DNA of 64,000 bases from Eggerthella sp. YY7918 (GTDB lineage: Bacteria; Actinomycetota; Coriobacteriia; Coriobacteriales; Eggerthellaceae), in assembly GCF_000270285.1 (NCBI RefSeq), contig NC_015738.1:2232001-2296000 (forward strand), given 5' to 3'. The position numbers and the translations under genes were made by a program. This document shows positions 45,609 through 54,377 of the stretch, one piece after another (position 1 is the first letter of the stretch; each line of letters begins with the position of its first letter). The notes beneath the pieces are model-generated. The model worked only from the letters and a program-made list of their open reading frames with translations. It ran no database searches and was not told the origin of the DNA.

Positions 45609-47024
45609 TTACTTTGACTCAAGCACGGGAATGGGGGTTTCGTCGCGCTCGTTGAGGTTCTTTTCGTACACATAGTGTTTCGTCTCGCGCGCAATCATGC
45701 CCGAAAGCAAAAGAACCACGACGATGTTAGGAACAGCCATAAGCGCGTTGGTGATATCCGAAACGGTCCACACCAAGTCACCGACACCAATGGCTCCCAA
45801 GAAGGCAATAACCACGTAGAGAACCTGATAGGGACGCACGCCGTGCTTACCGAACAGGTAGGCCACGCAGCGGTTGCCGTAATAGGACCAGCCGAGGATG
45901 GTGGAATACGCAAACAGAATCATACCGAAGACCAGAATGGGAGTACCAATGTAGGGAATGGTCGCAAAGGCGGCACTCGTCAGGTCGGCGCCTTCGCTGA
46001 TGGTGCCGTTCGCCAAGATGTCGGGGTTCGCCAACATGGTGGACACCAGCACAATACCCGTGAGCGCACAGATGATGACCGTATCCCAGAACGTACCCGT
46101 CATGGACACGAGCGCCTGGCGCGCAGGATTGCGAGTGGTAGCCGCCGAAGCCACGATGGGAGCCGAACCTAGGCCCGACTCGTTGGAGAACAGACCGCGC
46201 GCGCAGCCAAACTGCAACGCCAGCATAATACCGCCGCCGACCGCACCGCCGAAGGCCGCCTTAGCCGTAAAGGCGCTCTCGCAGATAAGGCAGATGGCGG
46301 GCCACACATACTCCCAATTCAATCCAATGATAACGATGCAGCCCCAGGCGTAGGCAATAGCCATGAAGGGCACCAGTTTCTCGCATACCTTCGAGATCAC
46401 CTTCACGCCGCCAAAGATAACGATGGACACCATGATGGCGATGGCAAGACCGATGGCCCACTCGGGAATACCCGGGGCGTTCGAAGTGATGATGCCCGTC
46501 ATGGCGCTCGATTGCACCGCCGAGCCGATGCCAAACGAGGCGATAGCGGCGAACAGGGCAAACGCACCGCCGCCCAGAAGCGCCCACCACGGCGCCTTCC
46601 CGTCCTTTTCAAAGGCACGGCGCCACGCGTACATGGCCCCGCCCAACATATTGCCGTTGTGGTCCTTTACGCGATACTTTACCGCGGCGAACGTCTCAGA
46701 ATACTTCGTGGCAATGCCGAACACACCGGTGAGCCACATCCACAAAACGGCACCCGGGCCACCTGCGAGAATGGCGGTAGCCACACCTACGATATTGCCC
46801 GTGCCAATGGTGGCGGAAAGCGCGGTACACAATGCGCCGAACTGGCTGATGTCACCTTCTGCATCGGGATCTTTCGTTATCGAAAGCTTGATGGCTGTGG
46901 GAAGCTTGCGCTGGATGAAACCGGTACGGAACGTCAAAAACACGTGAGAGCCGAGCAAAAGAACGATCATCGGCGGTCCCCATACAAACGCGTCGATGTC
47001 ATTGATAATTTGAACAATATCCAT
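45609..47024 (-). CDS. Alanine/glycine:cation symporter (AGCS family), copy 1
   Basis: A 471-residue sodium-coupled amino-acid importer with about 11 helices. Family signatures GTGNIVGVATAILAGGPGAVLWMW and GLFSNESGLGSAPIVASAA are intact. The ATG at 47024 follows GGGGGAAG; 41 open codons upstream are not membrane-like and are rejected. A paralogue lies 156 nt upstream, transcribed in the same direction. The likely substrate is alanine or glycine from family knowledge only. Confidence 0.9.
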   Translation of the reverse strand: MDIVQIINDIDAFVWGPPMIVLLLGSHVFLTFRTGFIQRKLPTAIKLSITKDPDAEGDISQFGALCTALSATIGTGNIVGVATAILAGGPGAVLWMWLTGVFGIATKYSETFAAVKYRVKDHNGNMLGGAMYAWRRAFEKDGKAPWWALLGGGAFALFAAIASFGIGSAVQSSAMTGIITSNAPGIPEWAIGLAIAIMVSIVIFGGVKVISKVCEKLVPFMAIAYAWGCIVIIGLNWEYVWPAICLICESAFTAKAAFGGAVGGGIMLALQFGCARGLFSNESGLGSAPIVASAATTRNPARQALVSMTGTFWDTVIICALTGIVLVSTMLANPDILANGTISEGADLTSAAFATIPYIGTPILVFGMILFAYSTILGWSYYGNRCVAYLFGKHGVRPYQVLYVVIAFLGAIGVGDLVWTVSDITNALMAVPNIVVVLLLSGMIARETKHYVYEKNLNERDETPIPVLESK

Positions 47025-47180
47025 GGCCGCTTCCCCCTTATCTTCGCCGCATAATAACGAGGAATTATAGCGAGGCACGTTTGCACCGTGCGATAACAAG
47101 GGCGAAATTATCAGTGAACGGCAGGGTAAACGAACGCCGACGCACACACTCAGACACTCGGCAGCCCCGTATGAAACAAG

Positions 47181-48629
47181 CTACTTGCCTTCTAGTTGGG
47201 GAATGGGAGACTCATCCGTCTCGTCAAGGTGCCCCTCGTACACATAATGACGTGTCTGGCGAGCAATCATTCCTGAAAGGGCAAGCACCACAATGATGTT
47301 CGGCACAGCCATAAGCGCATTGCCGATATCCGAAATGGTCCACACGATATCGCCCACGCCGATGGCACCGAAAAAGGCCACCGCCACATACACCACCTGG
47401 TACGGACGAATGGCGTAGCGCCCGAACAGATAGGTGACGCAACGGTTGCCATAGTAAGACCAGCCAAGGATGGTGGTGTAAGAAAAGGCAACCATGCCCA
47501 ACACCAAAATGGGCGTGCCGATAAAGGGAATCTTTGCAAACGCTTCGCTTGCCAGCTGCGCACCTGTGTAGAACGTGGGATTGGCCTTGATAGCGGCAGC
47601 GATTTCAGGATTGGCAAGCATGGTCGATACAAGCACGATGCCGGTGAGCGCACAGATGACCACCGTCGACCAGAAGGTGCCGGTCATGGCCACCAGCGCC
47701 TGCTGCGCCGGGTTGCGCGTAGAGGCCGCCGAGGCCACGATGGGAGCCGAACCCAAGCCCGATTCGTTGGAGAACAAACCACGAGCGCAGCCGAACTGCA
47801 GCGCCACCATAAAGCCGCTGCCCACCGCACCGCCGAACGCCGCCTTCGGCGTAAAGGCGCATTCGAAAATGAGTCCGAGCGCTTCAATTAAAAACGGCGC
47901 GTTCAACACAAGAATGACGACGCAGCCTCCCGCATACGCCACCGCCATGAACGGCACCAGCTTTTCACACACCTTGGAAATGGACTGCACGCCCCCGAAA
48001 ATAACCACCGACACCAGCACCACAATGGCGATACCCACAATCCAGGCAGGTATCGGTACGTTTGACGTGATGATGCCCGCCATAGCGCTGGCCTGCACCG
48101 CCGAACCCGTGCCGATGGCTGCAATGCCCGCGAATGCCGCAAACGCAATCGCTCCCACCTTTGCCCACCAGGGGGTGTGTCCCCCGGGGCTCGGATCGAG
48201 CTCGCCCGCATCGTTGCGGCGAAATGCGCGCTCCCAAATGTACATCGCGCCGCCCAACATGGCGCCGTTGTGATCGCGCACGCGATATTTGATGGCGGCA
48301 AAGACTTCGGCGTACTTGGTCGCGATGCCGAACACGCCGGTGATCCACATCCAAAACACCGCGCCGGGGCCACCCGCGAGAATGGCCGTTGCCACACCCA
48401 CGATGGAACCTGTACCGATAGTGGCAGCCAAAGCGGTGGCAAGGGCGCCGAAATGACTGATGTCGCCCTTCCCCTCCGGGTCGGAGCTGAGCGAAAGCTT
48501 GATGGCACGCGGAAGTTTACGCTGGATGAATCCCGTCTTGAACGTGAGAAAAATATGGGAACCCAGCAAAAGCGCGATCATGGCCGGGCCCCACACAAAC
48601 GAGTCGATAGTGTTGAGGAGTTCAATCAT
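47181..48629 (-). CDS. Alanine/glycine:cation symporter (AGCS family), copy 2
   Basis: A 482-residue paralogue of the adjacent AGCS protein, closely similar along its length, with an extra ten or so residues in a cytoplasmic loop (NDAGELDPSPGGHTP). It probably arose by tandem duplication, and different substrates are likely. The ATG at 48629 lacks a ribosome-binding site and lies ten bases after TACAAT, so its leader is only a few bases long. It is divergent from the riboflavin transport operon. Confidence 0.9.
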   Translation of the reverse strand: MIELLNTIDSFVWGPAMIALLLGSHIFLTFKTGFIQRKLPRAIKLSLSSDPEGKGDISHFGALATALAATIGTGSIVGVATAILAGGPGAVFWMWITGVFGIATKYAEVFAAIKYRVRDHNGAMLGGAMYIWERAFRRNDAGELDPSPGGHTPWWAKVGAIAFAAFAGIAAIGTGSAVQASAMAGIITSNVPIPAWIVGIAIVVLVSVVIFGGVQSISKVCEKLVPFMAVAYAGGCVVILVLNAPFLIEALGLIFECAFTPKAAFGGAVGSGFMVALQFGCARGLFSNESGLGSAPIVASAASTRNPAQQALVAMTGTFWSTVVICALTGIVLVSTMLANPEIAAAIKANPTFYTGAQLASEAFAKIPFIGTPILVLGMVAFSYTTILGWSYYGNRCVTYLFGRYAIRPYQVVYVAVAFFGAIGVGDIVWTISDIGNALMAVPNIIVVLALSGMIARQTRHYVYEGHLDETDESPIPQLEGK

Positions 48630-48639
48630 ACGGGCCGAT

Positions 48640-48668
48640 ATTGTATCTCACCCACACGCTCACCACCA
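48640..48668 (-). promoter_or_regulatory. Promoter of AGCS copy 2 with a near-zero leader
   Basis: TACAAT (48645-48640) is preceded 18 bp upstream by TTGGTG. The start codon begins ten bases after the box, leaving a leader of about three or four bases. Confidence 0.45.
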
Positions 48669-48726
48669 AAAATAACGAGCCGCCCACACAACTTACCTTT
48701 TGACCATCCCCCGCACCATACGGCGG

Positions 48727-48755
48727 TTGCCATACGGACACAATGTCGTTACAAT
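48727..48755 (+). promoter_or_regulatory. Promoter of the ribU operon
   Basis: TTGCCA (48727-48732) and TACAAT (48750-48755) have an exact 17-bp spacer and lie immediately upstream of the FMN riboswitch. Confidence 0.6.
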
Positions 48756-48768
48756 GCATCCCAATGAA

Positions 48769-48925
48769 TTCTGTTTCAGGGCGAGGTGAAATTCCTCACT
48801 GGCGGTAATCGACTTGGAGCGTCCGCAACGCTCAGCAAGCGAAAGTCCGCGACCCCGATGCGCACGCGTCGGGCTGACTCCGGTGAAACTCCGGGACCAA
48901 CGGTTACAGTCCGGATGGAAGAGGC
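48769..48925 (+). promoter_or_regulatory. FMN riboswitch (RFN element)
   Basis: The conserved blocks are present in order: CAGGGCGAGGTGAAATTCC, ACTGGCGGTAAT, AGTCCGCGACCC, GGTGAAACTCCGGGACC and ACAGTCCGGATGGAAGAGG. It precedes ribU and should lower expression when FMN is abundant. Confidence 0.95.
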
Positions 48926-48972
48926 AGAGTTCGCCATGACGATGCATACCGCACGTCGCACTTGGCGAATCA

Positions 48973-49020
48973 CGAGCCCGTATGGAATGAGCGGAATTCA
49001 TACGGGCTCGTTTCTTTTCT
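48973..49020 (+). terminator. Terminator of the FMN riboswitch expression platform
   Basis: CGAGCCCGTATG and CATACGGGCTCG pair over 12 bp around a 14-nt loop and are followed by TTTCTTTTCT. Its place between aptamer and ribU indicates transcription attenuation. Confidence 0.85.
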
Positions 49021-49075
49021 GCGAGGCAAGAAGCGAACCCCTACCATACGCGCCTCGCGAAAGGAAGGTGGCATC

Positions 49076-49675
49076 ATGGCCGCAAACGTACGTGACGATG
49101 TGCAAGACCTCGAATTCACCAACACAAACAAATGGGATACCCGACAGCTTGTCACCATGGCGCTTTTGTGCGCCATCGCCGCACTCCTGTCGTTTATCCA
49201 AATCCCGCTTATTCCGGGTGTCACGTTTTTAACCTACGATCCCTCGCTCATGCCCGCTATGGTGTGCGGCTTCGCCTTCGGTCCCGGCGCAGGCATTGCC
49301 GTAGGCGCCATTGCGGCCGTTATTCATGGACTCATCTTGGGCGAATGGGTGGGCTCGCTCATGAACATCGTGGCCACCCTGTGCTTTGTGTGGCCGGCGG
49401 CCGCCCTCTACGCACGCAAGCGCACCTTCACCCGCGGCGTGGTGGGACTTGTCGTCAGCGTGATCGCTGCGACCTTAGGCGCCATCATTTCCAACCTGAC
49501 CATCGGCGTGGCGTTTTGGTACGGCAGCGTCGACGTCATTTTGCCGATGCTCATCCCCGCCATCATTCCCTTCAATTTGGCAAAGGGCGTCATCAACGCA
49601 GTGCTGACGCTTATTGTGTACAAGGCTGTTTCCAATTTGATCACCCCGAAAAAATCTCAGGTTAAGGGACATTAA
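49076..49675 (+). CDS. ribU: Riboflavin ECF transporter S component
   Basis: A 199-residue membrane protein with six helices, the S component that binds riboflavin. MALLCAIAALLSFIQIPLIPGVTFL and the following PSLMPAMVCGFAFGPGAGIAVG match RibU. The ATG at 49076 follows AAGGAAGG. The FMN riboswitch in front confirms the substrate class. The ATPase and T component follow at once, so the transporter is self-contained here. Confidence 0.93.
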   Translation: MAANVRDDVQDLEFTNTNKWDTRQLVTMALLCAIAALLSFIQIPLIPGVTFLTYDPSLMPAMVCGFAFGPGAGIAVGAIAAVIHGLILGEWVGSLMNIVATLCFVWPAAALYARKRTFTRGVVGLVVSVIAATLGAIISNLTIGVAFWYGSVDVILPMLIPAIIPFNLAKGVINAVLTLIVYKAVSNLITPKKSQVKGH

Positions 49676-49680
49676 TCTAC

Positions 49681-51552
49681 ATGACGCAACACGAATCTAA
49701 GGGCAGTAAGGACGCATCTACCATGATCGATTGCACGGAGCTTGAATTCACCTACGACGGCGATCGCCTCGCACTTGCGGGCGTCGACCTGAGCGTGAAA
49801 TCCGGCGAGTTCATCTGCATACTGGGGGGCAACGGCAGCGGCAAAAGCACGCTTGCAAAACACCTGAATGCGCTCTTGCTGCCCGACAAGGGCACCGTTA
49901 TGGTGGACGGCTACAACACCGCCGAGGCGCGCGACGTCTACCGCATTCGTTCGACGGCGGGCATGGTGTTTCAAAATCCTGACGACCAGCTGGTGGCTTC
50001 GCTCGTGGAAGACGATGTGGCGTTCGGCCCGGAAAATTTGGGCGTGGAAACCGCCGAGCTGGCCCAGCGGGTGCGCGACGCTCTCAAAGAAGTGGGCCTC
50101 GTAGGGTTTGAGAAGCACGAAACCCACGCGCTTTCGGGCGGGCAAAAGCAGCGCGTTGCCATTGCAGGCGTGCTGAGCATGCAGCCAAAAATTCTCATTC
50201 TTGACGAGGCCTCGGCCATGCTTGACCCGCGCGGACGACGGGGGCTTATGCGCGTGTGCAAGGAACTGAACGCGCGTGGCATGACCATCGTAATGATCAC
50301 TCATTTCATGGAGGAAGCGGCCGAGGCCGATCGCGTGGTCGTGCTTGATCGCGGCGCGGTGGCTTGCCTCGGCACGCCGCAGGAGGTGCTCGTTCGCACC
50401 GATGTTCTCGCCGATCTGAACTTGGAAGTTCCCTTTGCGGCCGATCTTGCATATAAGCTGCAACAACGCGGCGTGGATGTGCCTTTGTGCGTTGAAGAAG
50501 AGCAGCTGGCAAACGTGTTGGTGAACACGCTTGAAGGCGGGACTTCATCCACGCACGTCCCCGCAGCCACAGAAAAGCCCGAAACCGCCGAAGCTGCTCC
50601 AGACAGCCCCACGGAAAGCGCCGATGACAATGACGTCGTCATTGAATTTCAGGATGTCAGCTTCACCTATACGCCCGCAAAAAGCAAACGCAAACGCGAC
50701 CAGAAGAAAAAGGGCGCGGCCAAGCAGGCAGAGTGGGGTAACGATCCCGATGCGATATGGGCCATTCACAATGTCAGCTTCTCCGTGAAACGCGGCGAGT
50801 TCTTTGGCATTGCGGGACACACCGGCTCGGGAAAATCGACCCTTATCCAGCATATGAATGGCATTCTTCGCCCGACACAGGGACGGGTGCTAGTCGAAGG
50901 CCTCGACATCGCCGACAAAAAACAGGCGACGCGCGTACGCACCGACGTGGGCGTGGTGTTTCAGTATCCCGAACACCAGCTGTTCGCCGACACGGTGTAC
51001 AACGACGTGGCGTTCGGACCCCGCAACCTCAAGCTTGCCGAAGACGAGGTGGACGCGCGCGTACGCGAGTCGCTCGCACTCGTACAGCTTGACTTTGACG
51101 AGCTGCGCGACGTAAGCCCCTTCGAACTTTCGGGGGGACAGCAGCGCCGTGTCGCATTCGCCGGCGTTTTGGCCATGCGTCCGAGCATCCTTGTGCTTGA
51201 CGAACCCGTTGCCGGGCTTGACCCTGCGGCGCGGCTTGATTTCCTTGAGCTGATTACGCGCCTTCATGACCAAGGCCTCACGGTGATTATGATCTCTCAC
51301 AGCATGGACGACTTGGCCAAACGGTGTGATCGCATGCTCGTTCTCAATGAGGGCGAAGTGTTTGAAGTGGGCGCGCCGCGCACGGTGTTTCTGCATGCGG
51401 AAGAGCTCAACGCCATCGGGCTGGGCATACCCTCGGCGCAGCGCTTGTCGAACCGCCTTCGCGAACAGGGCCTCCCTCTGTCTGCGAACACTCTGTTCAC
51501 AACCGACTCGCTTGCCGATGAGCTTGCGTCTTTGGCAGGAGTTGCCCGATGA
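49681..51552 (+). CDS. ecfA: ECF transporter double ATPase (EcfA1-EcfA2 fusion)
   Basis: A 623-residue protein with two ABC ATPase domains: Walker A GGNGSGKST and ALSGGQKQ in the first, GHTGSGKST and ELSGGQQRR in the second, joined by an acidic and then basic linker (about 275-350). In many bacteria these are two proteins, so this is a fusion. The start may be the ATG at 49681 or the one at 49723; both have AAGG-type sites at long spacing. It overlaps the T gene as ATGA. Confidence 0.93.
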   Translation: MTQHESKGSKDASTMIDCTELEFTYDGDRLALAGVDLSVKSGEFICILGGNGSGKSTLAKHLNALLLPDKGTVMVDGYNTAEARDVYRIRSTAGMVFQNPDDQLVASLVEDDVAFGPENLGVETAELAQRVRDALKEVGLVGFEKHETHALSGGQKQRVAIAGVLSMQPKILILDEASAMLDPRGRRGLMRVCKELNARGMTIVMITHFMEEAAEADRVVVLDRGAVACLGTPQEVLVRTDVLADLNLEVPFAADLAYKLQQRGVDVPLCVEEEQLANVLVNTLEGGTSSTHVPAATEKPETAEAAPDSPTESADDNDVVIEFQDVSFTYTPAKSKRKRDQKKKGAAKQAEWGNDPDAIWAIHNVSFSVKRGEFFGIAGHTGSGKSTLIQHMNGILRPTQGRVLVEGLDIADKKQATRVRTDVGVVFQYPEHQLFADTVYNDVAFGPRNLKLAEDEVDARVRESLALVQLDFDELRDVSPFELSGGQQRRVAFAGVLAMRPSILVLDEPVAGLDPAARLDFLELITRLHDQGLTVIMISHSMDDLAKRCDRMLVLNEGEVFEVGAPRTVFLHAEELNAIGLGIPSAQRLSNRLREQGLPLSANTLFTTDSLADELASLAGVAR

Positions 51553-52346
51553 ATGTCTTTTCCTTTGGCAGCTACTACCCCGGCGACAGCCCGCTTCATC
51601 GCGCAGATCCGCGCGGCAAGCTTCTTTTGGGCTGCGCGTTCATCATCATTGTGCTGTGCGCCCGTACGGTGGCCGCACTCGGCGTGGTCGCCCTGTTTGT
51701 AGCGGCGTTCTACCTGCTGGCGCGTATCCCCTTGGGAAATGCGGCGCGTTCGCTTGCCCCTTTGCTGTTCATTGTGGTGGTGGCTTCAATTCTGAACCTG
51801 TTTGTCGTCCAAGAGGGCCCGGTGCTGGTTGAATGGGCCTTCATTCGCATCACGCAAGGTGGCGTGTTCGCATGCCTGTTCATCGCAGCGCGCTTGGTGC
51901 TCATGATGCTAGGGATGAGCCTTATCACCATGACCACCATGACGCTCGATTTGACGGAGGCTCTTGAGCGGCTGCTGTCCCCATTCGCTCGCTTCGGGCT
52001 GCCCGCCCACGAGCTTGGCATGATCATGGGCATTGCCCTGAGGTTTCTGCCTCAGTTCGCAAGCGAGCTGGTCACCATCTACCACGCGCAAATCAGCCGC
52101 GGCGCGGCGCTGGCCGACACTCCCGTAAAGGGCGTGCGCATGCTCTCGTCGCTCATGGTTCCGCTGTTCACCAGCGCGTTTCGCCACGCAGAAACGCTTT
52201 CTGCCGCCATGGACGCGCGCTGTTACCATGGCGGCATAGGGCGAAGTCGCCTGCATCCACTCCGCTTTTCCGCCATCGACGGCGCAGCTGTTGCGGTGCT
52301 CGTCTGCATGGTGATAGGTGTTGGAGTGGCAAACATCTTTGGATGA
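51549..52346 (+). CDS. ecfT: ECF transporter T component
   Basis: A 265-residue membrane protein coupling the ATPases to S components. It has the EcfT pattern: GSYYPGDSPLHRADPRGKLL at the N-terminus, about five or six helices, ISRGAALAD and MDARCYHGG coupling motifs. It overlaps the ATPase gene by four bases. It may serve RibU only or further S components elsewhere in the genome. Confidence 0.93.
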   Translation: MNVFSFGSYYPGDSPLHRADPRGKLLLGCAFIIIVLCARTVAALGVVALFVAAFYLLARIPLGNAARSLAPLLFIVVVASILNLFVVQEGPVLVEWAFIRITQGGVFACLFIAARLVLMMLGMSLITMTTMTLDLTEALERLLSPFARFGLPAHELGMIMGIALRFLPQFASELVTIYHAQISRGAALADTPVKGVRMLSSLMVPLFTSAFRHAETLSAAMDARCYHGGIGRSRLHPLRFSAIDGAAVAVLVCMVIGVGVANIFG

Positions 52347-52402
52347 TGCCCGATCACACAAACACTCGCTAACGCACACCGCCCTACCGAAAGGAGTCTT
52401 TC

Positions 52403-52813
52403 ATGACCGGCAACGAAACAATCCTCCAGTACCTTACAAGCGCACCTGCCTGGTATCTGGCCACCAGCGTGGACAACCAGCCCCACGTGCGTCCCTTCAG
52501 CTTCGCCGCCCTGCAGGACGACACGCTGTGGTTTTGCACCGCAACCACAAAAGACGTGTGGGAAGAGCTGCTAATAAACCCGAAGTTCGAGGTCACTTCG
52601 TGGTGGCCCGGACACGGCTGGCTTATCCTTCGCGGCGAGGCGGGGCTTGAGGATCGCGTGAACGACGATATCCGCCAAGCAGGCTATGAGCATTTGTGTA
52701 GCCTTGGCGAACACTACGAGGGCGCAAACGACCCCACGCTCGTGTTCTTCTCCGTCGAGCATCCCCAAGCATGGATATGCAACCACGACGAATGGAAACC
52801 ACTCGCCCTCTAG
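52403..52813 (+). CDS. Pyridoxamine 5'-phosphate oxidase-fold protein, copy 1
   Basis: A 136-residue split-barrel flavin-binding protein of the PPOX-like group. The core is WYLATSVDNQPHVRPFSFAALQDDTLWFCTATTKDVWEEL. The family includes small FMN or F420-type reductases; a true PNPox role is unlikely at this length. The ATG at 52403 follows AAAGGAG. It lies 56 nt after ecfT and may be co-transcribed. Confidence 0.85.
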   Translation: MTGNETILQYLTSAPAWYLATSVDNQPHVRPFSFAALQDDTLWFCTATTKDVWEELLINPKFEVTSWWPGHGWLILRGEAGLEDRVNDDIRQAGYEHLCSLGEHYEGANDPTLVFFSVEHPQAWICNHDEWKPLAL

Positions 52814-52853
52814 ACGACCCCGATACCCGCATATCACCTGGAAAGGATTCCCC

Positions 52854-53279
52854 ATGAATGGCGCTCAAACCATTGTCGATTACTTGACCAGTGTTCCCGC
52901 CTGGTATCTTGCCACCTGCGAGGGCGACCAACCTCACGTACGTCCCTTCAGCTTCGCCGCCCTGCAGGACAGCCGTATCTGGTTTTGTACGGCAACAACG
53001 AAGGATGTCTACCGCGAACTTCAAGACAACCCCAAGTTCGAACTGACCGCGTGGAAGCCGGGAAGCGGTTGGATTATCCTGCGTGGACGTGCGAATCTGG
53101 ATGATCGTGCAGGCGATGCGATTCGCCAATCGGGCTTCGAGCACATGATAGGGCTGGGAGAGTGTTATGATGGAGCAGACGACAAAACGTTAACGTTCTT
53201 TTCAGTAGACAATCCCGAAGCGTGGCTGTGCGATATCGACGGCAGTTGGAATCCTATCGATTTTACCGAAGAAATGTAA
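52854..53279 (+). CDS. Pyridoxamine 5'-phosphate oxidase-fold protein, copy 2
   Basis: A 141-residue paralogue of the preceding gene, with WYLATCEGDQPHVRPFSFAA and a matching tail; about half the residues are shared, so it is an old tandem duplication. The ATG at 52854 follows AAAGGA with a seven-base spacer, 40 nt after copy 1. The pair may form a heterodimer, since the fold is an obligate dimer; this is inference. Confidence 0.85.
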   Translation: MNGAQTIVDYLTSVPAWYLATCEGDQPHVRPFSFAALQDSRIWFCTATTKDVYRELQDNPKFELTAWKPGSGWIILRGRANLDDRAGDAIRQSGFEHMIGLGECYDGADDKTLTFFSVDNPEAWLCDIDGSWNPIDFTEEM

Positions 53280-53300
53280 TCGAAGAAACAGCTCGACGAG

Positions 53301-53519
53301 TTAGAAGTCTTCAAACAGCGCCCTGATGGGAATATCTAATCCACCAGCAATACGTTCAAGCACATCAACCGTAGGATTTGCCCGACCGCTCTCGATATCG
53401 ATTAAGTACTGACGGCTGACTCCGACCATCAACGCGAACGAACCTTGCGGGATACCAGCCGCTGTTCGCAGTCTCGCGATGTTCGACCCGACCTGAGATT
53501 TTAGTGAAGTGTTCTCCAT
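53301..53519 (-). CDS. XRE-family regulator
   Basis: A 72-residue single-domain Cro/CI-type repressor: GSNIARLRTAAGIPQGSFALMVGVSRQYLIDIESGRANPTVDVLERIAGGL is the complete helix-turn-helix unit. It is convergent with the PPOX genes and divergent from a small gene at 53652, with a perfect palindrome between them. Self-regulation through that site is likely. Confidence 0.88.
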   Translation of the reverse strand: MENTSLKSQVGSNIARLRTAAGIPQGSFALMVGVSRQYLIDIESGRANPTVDVLERIAGGLDIPIRALFEDF

Positions 53520-53555
53520 GCCTACAAAAGGCTAGTCGCACTCACTCTGAAAGAC

Positions 53556-53571
53556 GTAAACTATAGTTTAC
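53556..53571. promoter_or_regulatory. Perfect 16-bp palindrome between divergent genes
   Basis: GTAAACTATAGTTTAC is fully symmetric and lies 37 bp from the XRE start codon and about 80 bp from the divergent small gene. It is a strong candidate operator for the XRE protein. Confidence 0.6.
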
Positions 53572-53651
53572 AGTACGTGAATAAAACAGGAGGTTACGAT
53601 CATCGTTTACCGAAAAAGTCGATGTTATTACATCATTGCGAAAGGTCACCT

Positions 53652-53855
53652 ATGAAAGACATGCACGCCGATGAATACGAGCAGCAGATGGAAGCGATAA
53701 AACGCGCCGCCGAGTCCATATTTGAACTTGCCCATACCGAGCAAGAAGTGTGCATGCTGGAAGAAGCAATCAACCGCGAGATCATGTATCTTGCGGCTAT
53801 CGCACAAACTGAACGGGTGAAGCCGCCCGAGGGATGGGATCCCTTCGGGCGCTAA
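53652..53855 (+). CDS. Small acidic helical protein
   Basis: A 67-residue protein, mostly one or two amphipathic helices (DEYEQQMEAIKRAAESIFEL, EQEVCMLEEAINREIM), with no known family. The ATG at 53652 follows AAAGGT. A GTG at 53577 would extend it in frame, but AAAGGT makes the shorter form likely. It is divergent from the XRE gene and may be its target. Confidence 0.55.
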   Translation: MKDMHADEYEQQMEAIKRAAESIFELAHTEQEVCMLEEAINREIMYLAAIAQTERVKPPEGWDPFGR

Positions 53856-53891
53856 CCCCACCCTGCGTGACCTTCTTAAGCTGCAGAACCT

Positions 53892-54215
53892 TTAGTCGGA
53901 AAAATCGTAGAGGTCTTTGGTGGCGGCGCGAAAATCGTCGTACACCTCGCTCGCCACAGCCTCGTCTTCAACGAGCTCAAACGCCGCGGGTTGCCCCTCG
54001 TCGTCAAGCTCCGTCACCTCAAGCAAAACCACCTCGCCCGACGAGCCGACCGGCTCGTCCTCGGAAACAGGAAAGAAGAAACCGTAGCGCCGTTCCCGGT
54101 GCAGAATAAGTCCCAGAAACTCAAGTTCAACCTGTTCGCCGTCTTCATCTTCAAGCACAATGGTCAGGCCCTCCTCGACGGGAGGGCAGAAATTGGGGGC
54201 ACTTCCTTCACGCAT
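53892..54215 (-). CDS. DUF1292-type acidic protein
   Basis: A 107-residue acidic protein with the DUF1292 pattern (TIVLEDEDGEQVELEFLGLILHRERRYGFFFPV, then VVLLEVTELDDEG). The function is unknown. The ATG at 54215 follows AGGAAC. Two hairpins upstream isolate it from the cytochrome gene. Confidence 0.7.
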   Translation of the reverse strand: MREGSAPNFCPPVEEGLTIVLEDEDGEQVELEFLGLILHRERRYGFFFPVSEDEPVGSSGEVVLLEVTELDDEGQPAAFELVEDEAVASEVYDDFRAATKDLYDFSD

Positions 54216-54280
54216 GGCAAGTGTTCCTTTCGCAATCACGGCCGTTTTGTCTCTAGAGTACCACATTGTTCCCAACAACA

Positions 54281-54306
54281 GCGAGACCCCCGTTCGGGGG
54301 CCTCGC
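54281..54306. terminator. GC-rich hairpin
   Basis: GCGAG-CCCCC and GGGGG-CTCGC pair with one mismatch around GTTC. It lies between the cytochrome gene and the DUF1292 gene, both on the minus strand. Confidence 0.55.
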
Positions 54307-54322
54307 TGCATGACTCAGAGAA

Positions 54323-54356
54323 CCCGGCGCCGTAAAGGGAAGGGAGTGGCGCCGGG
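54323..54356 (-). terminator. Hairpin after the cytochrome gene
   Basis: CCCGGCGCC and GGCGCCGGG pair across a 16-nt loop, about 20 nt after the cytochrome stop. No T-run is present; together with the next hairpin it probably ends the transcript. Confidence 0.45.
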
Positions 54357-54377
54357 CCGAAGGGATACTATGAAGCA

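Noticed and set aside
53588-53655. Short leader peptide after AGGAGGT, ending TGA overlapping the ATG at 53652
   Set aside because: The ribosome-binding sequence is strong and one frame is open, but no ATG, GTG or TTG lies at a suitable distance in that frame.
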